Shown piece by piece: positions 1 through 3,930 of a stretch of 5,639 nucleotides of DNA. The DNA is from Desulfobacterales bacterium. Lineage in GTDB: Bacteria > Desulfobacterota > DSM-4660 > Desulfatiglandales > Desulfatiglandaceae. The position numbers were made by a program, and so were the translations under genes. Location of the stretch: positions 1 to 5,639 of the forward strand of contig JAKLQB010000899.1 in the NCBI GenBank assembly GCA_022013615.1, read 5' to 3'. Below the pieces are notes generated by a model. That model did no database searches and was not told the DNA's origin. It saw only the letters and a list, made by a program, of their open reading frames with translations. How positions within the stretch are numbered: the first letter of the stretch is position 1; each line of letters begins with the position of its first letter.

Positions 1-881
1 AGGGCAGCGCCAAATCCACCTTATCGAAGCTAATCCGGTCAATAGTAGATCCCAACCAAGCAGACCTCCGCTCCTTACCCAGAAATGAGCACGATATCGT
101 TATTGCAGCCAAGAATGGATGGGTGCTTGGCTTTGATAACCTGTCCGGGATGCAGAATTGGTTATCTGACGCATTATGCAGAATATCCACCGGCGCCGGC
201 TTCGCAACTCGAAAACTATATAGCGATAATGAAGAAGAAATTTTCTACTCCCGGAAACCGATAATTCTGAACGGGATAAACAGCTTAGTACGCCGAAACG
301 ACCTTGCAGACCGGGCAATATTAATCTCGTTACCGCCGATTGAGGGCGAAGGTAATATAAAGGAGAGTGTCCTTCAGCAGCATTTTGAAGGGAACCTCCC
401 CAGCATATTAGGTGGATTCTATACGGCTGTAGCCGAGGGACTTAAAAATAAGGATATGGAATTTAATAACCTGCCGCGTATGGCCGACTTCGCCAACTGG
501 ATACAGGCAGCAGAAACAGCTTTACCCTGGGCAGAAGGCCGCTTCATAGAAACATATCAGGAAAACAGAGCCAGTATAATAGAAGAAAGCATAAATCAAG
601 ACCTTGTTGGCAATGCAATCAAGAACTGGATAGATAGCTGGGTAATGCAGACCGAATGGGAAGGAAGTACAAGCGATTTATTAGATATATTAGAGAAGGA
701 TATGGGCGATAATACTATCCGGTCAAAAGGATGGCCACAGGACGCAAGCTCACTGTCAAGACGGCTTAATTCACAGACTAAGTTTCTAAGACAAACCGGA
801 ATTGAAATCGAAAAGTGCAGAAAAGGAAACGATAGAACTGTCATAATCAGGAAAAACTTACAGTATTTTGAGGTAAGATAA
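1..881 (+). CDS. phage primase/helicase-type replication ATPase, C-terminal part (5' partial)
   Basis: The reading frame is open from base 3 to the TAA at 879-881 (292 visible codons); the N-terminus lies outside the window. The first visible residues, GSAKST, are the end of a Walker A loop; K4 and S5 would bind the ATP phosphates and Mg. Numbering from base 3, VLGFDN (41-46) is a Walker B-like strand ending D-N rather than D-E, PIILNGI (87-92) carries a sensor-1 Asn, and DLADRAIL (100-107) carries a likely arginine finger. This order fits the helicase ATPase domain of D5-like phage primase/helicases. The C-terminal 90 residues, with an LSRRL...LRQTGIEI pattern and a basic end, look like the winged-helix DNA-binding tail common in such proteins. 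A primase or prim-pol domain upstream is expected but not visible. The gene abuts an iteron-rich region that may be its origin. The role is inferred from motifs; the exact family is uncertain. Confidence 0.85.
   Translation, partial: GSAKSTLSKLIRSIVDPNQADLRSLPRNEHDIVIAAKNGWVLGFDNLSGMQNWLSDALCRISTGAGFATRKLYSDNEEEIFYSRKPIILNGINSLVRRNDLADRAILISLPPIEGEGNIKESVLQQHFEGNLPSILGGFYTAVAEGLKNKDMEFNNLPRMADFANWIQAAETALPWAEGRFIETYQENRASIIEESINQDLVGNAIKNWIDSWVMQTEWEGSTSDLLDILEKDMGDNTIRSKGWPQDASSLSRRLNSQTKFLRQTGIEIEKCRKGNDRTVIIRKNLQYFEVR
852..869 (+). repeat. left copy of an 18-bp direct repeat flanking the iteron region
   Basis: The sequence aaaaacttacagtatttt lies inside the last codons of the primase/helicase gene (K-N-L-Q-Y-F). 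It matches 1174-1191 at 17 of 18 positions, with the first 14 bases identical. The two copies are 322 bp apart and bracket every GTAC repeat cluster. Origin boundary, recombination scar and duplication are all possible explanations. Confidence 0.6.
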
Positions 882-882
882 A

Positions 883-1014
883 ATGACGCCAAAACGTAAT
901 ATTTCATGTACGGCATTTGTACGGCATTTGTACGGCATTTTTGCAATCGCGTACAGGATAAGTATTGAAAATGACAAAAAAATGTACGGCGTGTACGGCA
1001 TGTACGGCATTTAA
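883..1014 (+). CDS. possible 43-aa small ORF across the repeats
   Basis: An ATG one base after the primase/helicase stop opens a 43-codon frame ending TAA at 1012-1014. GAGGT at 870-874 sits 8 nt upstream, a plausible Shine-Dalgarno site that would couple it to the preceding gene. The start reads MTPKRNISCTAF and the end reads MYGVYGMYGI. The three 9-bp repeats at its end stay in frame and encode a Y-G-x triplet repeat, whereas the three 11-bp repeats earlier shift frame and encode unrelated residues. That mixture fits DNA repeats read through by chance better than a selected protein. I recognise no domain. Listed because start, ribosome site and coupling are all present; it may well not be a gene. 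Confidence 0.2.
   Translation: MTPKRNISCTAFVRHLYGIFAIAYRISIENDKKMYGVYGMYGI
908..940 (+). repeat. 11-bp tandem repeat, three perfect copies
   Basis: gtacggcattt is repeated exactly at 908-918, 919-929 and 930-940. The 11-bp period is close to one helical turn, so bound proteins would line up on one face of the DNA. The period is not a multiple of three, which argues for a DNA-level rather than protein-level role. Confidence 0.9.
983..1009 (+). repeat. 9-bp tandem repeat, three copies
   Basis: tgtacggcg is followed by two copies of tgtacggca (983-991, 992-1000, 1001-1009). It shares the GTACGGC core with the 11-bp block at 908-940 but at a shorter period. Between the two blocks lies a single variant GTAC at 951-954. 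Confidence 0.9.
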
Positions 1015-1043
1015 CCTATATTACGCCTTTAACTGTAAAGCTC

Positions 1044-1130
1044 GAAGAGATTTAAGGAAAAATAAGAGAGAGTGAGTAAGAGTGAGAAAGAGGGGAAAAA
1101 GAGGTAAGAGGGTAAGAGTAGGTAAAAAGG
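1044..1130 (+). other. C-free polypurine segment
   Basis: These 87 bases contain no C, 11 T, 43 A and 33 G on the + strand, so 87% purine and 62% A+T. Internal short repeats include ggtaagag in tandem at 1103-1110 and 1111-1118. It lies between the left and right iteron groups. Such strand asymmetry can favour unwinding or triplex formation; here it could be the melting element of an origin. Confidence 0.7.
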
Positions 1131-1131
1131 C

Positions 1132-1155
1132 GTACATCGCGTACATCGCGTACAT
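1132..1155 (+). repeat. 9-bp tandem repeat, two and two-thirds copies
   Basis: gtacatcgc at 1132-1140 and 1141-1149 is followed by a partial gtacat at 1150-1155. The overlapping motif ATCGCGTACA also appears on the left side at 946-955, linking the two iteron groups. A short inverted repeat, taccc-ttgt-gggta, follows at 1155-1168. Confidence 0.85.
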
Positions 1156-1173
1156 ACCCTTGTGGGTACCAAT

Positions 1174-1191
1174 AAAAACTTACAGTAGTTT
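1174..1191 (+). repeat. right copy of the 18-bp direct repeat
   Basis: aaaaacttacagtagttt matches the primase/helicase 3' end (852-869) at 17 of 18 positions. It closes the iteron region on the right. Confidence 0.6.
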
Positions 1192-1201
1192 TTTCTTTTT
1201 T
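1174..1201 (+). terminator. weak terminator-like hairpin with T tract
   Basis: AAAAACT (1174-1180) and AGTTTTT (1187-1193) are a perfect 7-bp inverted repeat around a 6-nt loop. The T run continues to 1201, broken only by a C at 1195. The stem has a single G-C pair, so it would be unstable as an RNA hairpin. It could end transcription from the replication gene, but the A/T-rich repeat may have another role. Confidence 0.2.
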
Positions 1202-1263
1202 GGTGTGTCCTGAACGAGCCCTTCGGGACGGGGAAGTTGGCGGGTGAATAATTTAGGCAAAAC

Positions 1264-1278
1264 AAGCAGGCTCAAATC
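1264..1278 (+). repeat. 15-bp repeat shared with the terminase large subunit gene (leader copy)
   Basis: aagcaggctcaaatc is identical to 4336-4350. A second match, gcgggtgaa, lies just upstream of both copies (1240-1248 and 4329-4337), separated from the 15-mer by 15 extra bases here and overlapping it by two bases in the terminase gene. Function unknown; see findings. Confidence 0.5.
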
Positions 1279-1287
1279 TCAATTTGA
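1272..1287. promoter_or_regulatory. inverted repeat upstream of the HTH gene, possible operator
   Basis: TCAAAT-ctca-ATTTGA is a 6-bp perfect inverted repeat ending 20 bases before the ATG at 1308. It could be an operator for the HTH protein itself. Its short length means chance occurrence is possible. Confidence 0.25.
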
Positions 1288-1307
1288 TGCGTTCAGATTT
1301 TAGGGCA

Positions 1308-1514
1308 ATGGATAATCTTTTAACAGCAAAACAGACGGCCAAACTACTCAATGTGAGTGTGCCATTGATCTATCGCATGGCTGATCGCGGGCAGTTGCCT
1401 TGTATTTGCTGGGATTGTCCAGGTGAAGGCAAGAAAAGGGTAAGAAATACCGTGAGATTTGACTTGGCTGAGATCATGGATTTCATCGATAAGCATAGAA
1501 AAGGGCTTCAATAG
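1308..1514 (+). CDS. AlpA/excisionase-type winged-helix DNA-binding protein
   Basis: A 68-aa protein starting MDNLLTAKQTAKLLNVS, the signature of the MerR-like helix-turn-helix of excisionase-family proteins (HTH_17 type). The HTH spans about residues 5-27, with SVPLIYRMADRG as recognition helix and turn. The wing (about 29-50) is longer than usual and carries C32, C34 and C37 before the RFDL strand, followed by a helix ending IDKHRKG. Such proteins act as excisionases or small phage transcription regulators; with no integrase in view, a regulator is the safer reading. The start is uncertain: ATG 1287 and TTG 1284 are in frame and none of the three has a well-spaced Shine-Dalgarno site (AGGG sits only 2 nt before 1308). 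I chose 1308 because the family's helix begins right after it. A consensus promoter begins at the base after its stop. Confidence 0.8.
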   Translation: MDNLLTAKQTAKLLNVSVPLIYRMADRGQLPCICWDCPGEGKKRVRNTVRFDLAEIMDFIDKHRKGLQ

Positions 1515-1542
1515 TTGACACTTTATGGCAGACGCTAATTAT
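1515..1542 (+). promoter_or_regulatory. sigma70-type promoter for the 122-aa protein gene
   Basis: TTGACA (1515-1520) is a perfect -35 consensus directly after the HTH gene stop. A 16-bp spacer leads to AATTAT (1537-1542), matching 4 of 6 -10 positions. Transcription would start near 1549. It would serve the gene at 1635 and perhaps the helicase and terminase genes beyond. Confidence 0.45.
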
Positions 1543-1547
1543 TTAGC
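1534..1547. promoter_or_regulatory. inverted repeat over the -10 region, possible operator
   Basis: GCTAA-ttat-TTAGC is a perfect 5-bp inverted repeat overlapping the predicted -10 element. A dimeric repressor bound here would block polymerase. The adjacent HTH protein is the obvious candidate, by inference only. Confidence 0.3.
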
Positions 1548-1576
1548 ATTAGATATCAATAAGTTAAAGGTGTGCA

Positions 1577-1595
1577 ACTTGATAAGTTATCAGGT
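1577..1595. promoter_or_regulatory. 19-bp near-perfect palindrome, possible operator
   Basis: ACTTGATAA-g-TTATCAGGT pairs at 8 of 9 positions per arm, with the inner 13 bp (TGATAAGTTATCA) perfect. A one-base centre is too tight for an RNA loop, so a DNA site for a symmetric protein dimer fits better. It lies about 30 bp downstream of the predicted transcription start and 40 bp before the ATG at 1635. Confidence 0.4.
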
Positions 1596-1620
1596 TCCTA
1601 TAACGACAACATTCTAACAA

Positions 1621-1626
1621 GAGAGG
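1621..1626 (+). promoter_or_regulatory. ribosome binding site fixing the start at 1635
   Basis: GAGAGG lies 8 nt before ATG 1635. An in-frame GTG at 1572 would add 21 residues but places the palindrome at 1577-1595 inside coding sequence, so 1635 is preferred. Confidence 0.7.
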
Positions 1627-1634
1627 TTAAAACT

Positions 1635-2003
1635 ATGAGCAGAGTTACGGATTTATTTAAAAAGGTTTTCAAAGTAGACACGGATATTCCAAGTCAGGTC
1701 GAAACGGCTAAATTAACTGAGGGCAATTTTAAGGTTGTAAAGCCGGTAAATGATCGCAAGGTTATCGAAACGGTGCTGGACGATTTGCGAGGACGAGTTG
1801 TGCGCCTCACTTTCGTAGGGAAATCTTCCTTTGATTATCCAGTCTACCGGGTGGAGTCAGTTGTGGATGGGTTCTTAGAGCTTCGAGGACTTTCCGGTCG
1901 CTTTGGCAAGAAGGCGCCGGGAACTTATTGGCAGAATCTATCGACTGTTGATTCGATCACACAACTGACCGGCGAGGACGAGGATCACGCGTTGAATGGT
2001 TGA
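1635..2003 (+). CDS. hypothetical protein, 122 aa
   Basis: The protein starts MSRVTDLFKKVFKVDTD and ends in an acidic tail, TGEDEDHALNG. It has a short amphipathic N-terminal helix, a variable linker, then a probable beta-rich core from about residue 48 to 110 (RGRVVRLTFVGK, YPVYRVESVV, FLELRGLSGRFG) that could form a small barrel. No signal peptide, membrane segment or catalytic motif is evident and I do not recognise the family. It has its own Shine-Dalgarno site, a consensus promoter upstream and a possible operator in its leader, so it is likely a regulated early or middle gene. Its place between the HTH regulator and the helicase suggests a role in phage regulation or DNA metabolism, but nothing in the sequence shows this directly. 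Confidence 0.75.
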   Translation: MSRVTDLFKKVFKVDTDIPSQVETAKLTEGNFKVVKPVNDRKVIETVLDDLRGRVVRLTFVGKSSFDYPVYRVESVVDGFLELRGLSGRFGKKAPGTYWQNLSTVDSITQLTGEDEDHALNG

Positions 2004-2108
2004 AACCAAGGTATATTAAGGGGGGGCAGGGTAAAAAAAAAATAAAGAGGCATACCCTATCCATATAGGTATATCGGCTCACAGCCACAGCAACGCTATT
2101 AAAGTAAA
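2004..2108 (+). promoter_or_regulatory. leader of the helicase-terminase operon with homopolymer runs and hairpin
   Basis: The gap holds a run of seven G (2020-2026) and a run of ten A (2033-2042), then an imperfect inverted repeat: ATACCCTAT (2052-2060), loop ccat, ATAGGTAT (2065-2072), with one bulged C. GGTATAT occurs twice (2010-2016 and 2068-2074). I see no convincing -35/-10 pair. The hairpin could influence translation or read-through from the upstream promoter. Confidence 0.3.
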
Positions 2109-3458
2109 ATGCAAATAACGATTTCAAATAAGATAAAAGTGCAGGATGTACCTCTTGATTTAACGGTAGAGTTAAAAAGCCGGCTATCTTTTTCTAATCC
2201 TAAATTCCTGGAAAATGCCCGTTTGAATTATTCGAATTGGAATGTTCCCCGGACGTTAAAATATTACGTATCAGATAACGGCCATATAACGGCGCCTCGC
2301 GGTTATATCAGGCAGTTGATAGGTCTTTGCAGGCGTTACGACGTTAAATACGAGATGATAGATGCCAGGCGCGTCCTGGACAGCGTTAAATTTAATTTTA
2401 AGGGTAAGCTAAGGCCATATCAAGAATATGCAGTCAGTGACGTCCTGGGCAATGACTTTGGGGTATTAAGCGCGCCTCCGGGCAGTGGCAAGACTACGAT
2501 GGCGTTATTTGTGATATCAGAGCGAAAACAGCCTACTCTTATTGTGGTGCATACCAAAGAATTATTAAATCAATGGATTGACAGGATTGAAACCTTCTTA
2601 CAGATCCCAACTAATGAAATCGGCATTATCGGGAATGGACAGAAGCGGATCGGGGAAAAGATAACGGTAGCTTTGATCCAGTCCTTATATAAGTGTGCTG
2701 ATGAGGTCAGTAAGTCCATTGGATTTCTCATTGTAGATGAAAATCATAGGACTCCAAGTCGGACGTTCAGTGAGGCAGTAACCGCTTTTGACTGTAAGTA
2801 TATGCTGGGGCTTAGCGCGACGCCATACCGGCGGGACGGACTGTCCAGGTTGATCTATTGGCATTTGGGGGATGTGGTTCATGAGATCAAGGCAGAGGAA
2901 CTTATTGAAACCGGGGATATCTTGAAGGCTGAGGTTATTTTTAGGGATACTAATTTTAATACTTCTCTGAATGCAAGCGAGCAGTACAGCACCATGTTGA
3001 GCGAATTGACCAGGGATTCCAAAAGAAACGCTTTGATTGTCTCTGATGTGATCACAGAAGCACGAAACGGCGGGGGGACATGTTTAATTCTGAGTGATCG
3101 CAAACAGCATTGTGAGACATTCAAGGTATTATTTAGAGGTCATGGTATTAAGGCAGAGCTATTAACCGGGGATATTTCTAATAAGGACAGAGAAGATATT
3201 GTTGATCGGCTTAACAATGGCAAGGTTAAGGTCCTGATCTCAACAACACAGCTATTGTCCGAAGGATTTGACAGCAAGCAACTGAGCACATTGTTTCTTG
3301 CAAGTCCGATTAAATTTAGCGGCAGGCTGATACAAAGTGTTGGCCGGATACTTAGACCGATGCAGAATAAGCAAGCAAAAATTTATGACTACATTGACAG
3401 CAAGGTCGGGGTACTTGCAGCATCGGCAAATTCACGGAGGCAAGTTTATGGCAGGTAA
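2109..3458 (+). CDS. phage SF2 DEAD/DEAH-box helicase (UvsW/XPB-like)
   Basis: A complete 449-aa superfamily 2 helicase. The N-terminal ~95 residues resemble the accessory domain seen in UvsW/XPB-like enzymes (PRGYIRQLIGLCRRYDVKYE). The core follows: RPYQ (102-105), Walker A PPGSGKTT (123-130), motif Ia IVVHTKELLNQW (145-156), motif II D210-E211-N212-H213, motif III LSATP (235-239), motif IV ILSDRKQHCETF (327-338), motif V ISTTQLLSEGFD (377-388) and motif VI QSVGRILRP (409-417) with arginine fingers R413 and R416. Motif II is DENH rather than DEAH or DECH; the catalytic D, E and H are kept. Such enzymes use ATP to translocate on DNA and remodel forks or recombination intermediates. An in-frame stop at 2100 fixes ATG 2109 as the earliest start, yet no good Shine-Dalgarno site precedes it. 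Its last 11 bp overlap the next gene. Confidence 0.93.
   Translation: MQITISNKIKVQDVPLDLTVELKSRLSFSNPKFLENARLNYSNWNVPRTLKYYVSDNGHITAPRGYIRQLIGLCRRYDVKYEMIDARRVLDSVKFNFKGKLRPYQEYAVSDVLGNDFGVLSAPPGSGKTTMALFVISERKQPTLIVVHTKELLNQWIDRIETFLQIPTNEIGIIGNGQKRIGEKITVALIQSLYKCADEVSKSIGFLIVDENHRTPSRTFSEAVTAFDCKYMLGLSATPYRRDGLSRLIYWHLGDVVHEIKAEELIETGDILKAEVIFRDTNFNTSLNASEQYSTMLSELTRDSKRNALIVSDVITEARNGGGTCLILSDRKQHCETFKVLFRGHGIKAELLTGDISNKDREDIVDRLNNGKVKVLISTTQLLSEGFDSKQLSTLFLASPIKFSGRLIQSVGRILRPMQNKQAKIYDYIDSKVGVLAASANSRRQVYGR
3436..3440 (+). promoter_or_regulatory. ribosome binding site fixing the terS start at 3448
   Basis: GGAGG lies 7 nt before ATG 3448, inside the helicase reading frame. The in-frame ATG at 3337 would make a longer product deeply overlapping the helicase motif VI region and lacks such a site. 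Confidence 0.8.
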
Positions 3459-3930
3459 AAAGGGCAAAAAATTTAAAGTCACGAAAGCGTTTTTTGAGGC
3501 AGGCGAAAAGAATTTAGCGAAATGGCTTGATAAACATCCAGAGCGGGGGGCGGTAAAGCATGGGGCGTACTCAAGCACTGTGCGCAAACGTTATACTGAC
3601 ATGCGAACTACTGAGGGCAAGCAGCTACAGGCCATTATCGACGGATTGATCGATGATTTGGGCGGTAAGGCTATTTTAACGGCTGCTCAAAATTTACTAC
3701 TTCAGAGTATCCGGTCGAAGCTGATTGTTGTACTTCAAATATCAAAATTTGCGGACTGTCAAATATCACTTGTTAATTCTGACGGTGAGTTACTGCCATG
3801 TTTGAAGTCAGGTTATACTACGTACAGTGAAAGCGTCAGGCGTGACCTGGAGGCCTTATTTTCCGTTAAGCGTAAAGCCGGCTCCCTATCGTATGAGACA
3901 GCCATGAAGGCATTAGAGGTCAAGAGATGA
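3448..3930 (+). CDS. terS: probable terminase small subunit
   Basis: A 160-aa protein beginning MAGKKGKKFKVTKAFFEAGEK. Residues 32-45 contain AVKHGAYSSTVRKRY; a K/x-H-G-A-Y-S element near a basic N-terminus is common in phage small-terminase-like proteins. A helical middle follows (EGKQLQAIIDGLIDDLGG, then TAAQNLLLQSIRSKL), and the C-terminus (VRRDLEALFSVKRKAG...) is basic and helical. TerS forms a ring that recognises the packaging start and passes DNA to TerL. The identification rests largely on position: its TGA overlaps the TerL ATG by four bases, the usual terS-terL arrangement, and its own start lies inside the helicase gene. Sequence alone would support only a DNA-binding small protein, so the function is probable rather than certain. 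It overlaps the helicase stop by 11 bp, implying translational coupling. Confidence 0.7.
   Translation: MAGKKGKKFKVTKAFFEAGEKNLAKWLDKHPERGAVKHGAYSSTVRKRYTDMRTTEGKQLQAIIDGLIDDLGGKAILTAAQNLLLQSIRSKLIVVLQISKFADCQISLVNSDGELLPCLKSGYTTYSESVRRDLEALFSVKRKAGSLSYETAMKALEVKR
3915..3920 (+). promoter_or_regulatory. ribosome binding site for terL
   Basis: AGAGGT lies 6 nt before ATG 3927, within the end of terS. With the ATGA stop-start overlap it indicates coupled translation of both terminase subunits. Confidence 0.7.

Larger units (their letters stand above)
852..1191. other. candidate replication origin (iterons flanking a polypurine tract)
   Basis: Seen directly: GTAC occurs at 908, 919, 930, 951, 984, 993, 1002, 1132, 1141, 1150 and 1166, eleven times in 262 bp where about one is expected. 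The motif ATCGCGTACA occurs on both sides of a C-free purine tract (946-955, 1136-1145, 1145-1154). A direct repeat encloses the whole. Known: iteron origins sit next to their initiator gene, and staphylococcal pathogenicity islands carry theirs beside the rep helicase gene as two iteron groups flanking an AT-rich segment. Inference: this is the origin used by the upstream ATPase. Alternatives are a regulatory array or a recombination site. Confidence 0.5.

Noticed and set aside
100..946. minus-strand frames opposite the primase/helicase gene (100-318 and 596-946)
   Set aside because: They lie antisense to a frame with a complete set of ATPase motifs; no family signal.
908..1155. CRISPR array
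   Set aside because: Repeats are 9-11 bp and directly abutting, with no unique spacers and no cas genes.
1246..1252. -10-like AATAAT as a promoter for the HTH gene
   Set aside because: It matches 5 of 6 -10 positions, but no acceptable -35 element lies 15-19 bp upstream.
1029..1265. 78-codon minus-strand frame across the purine tract and right iterons
   Set aside because: Its product is low-complexity (Leu/Phe/Ser-rich and C-T-R repeats) produced by the polypurine tract and the 9-bp repeats, with no domain or supporting context.
1572..1634. GTG start giving a 143-aa version of the unknown protein
   Set aside because: No ribosome site suits GTG 1572; GAGAGG at 8 nt supports ATG 1635, and the 19-bp palindrome would fall in coding sequence.
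2685..3124. minus-strand frames within the SF2 helicase gene
   Set aside because: Antisense shadows of conserved helicase motifs.
3337..3447. N-terminal extension of the terminase small subunit
   Set aside because: It would overlap the helicase by more than 100 bp, while ATG 3448 has a GGAGG at 7 nt.
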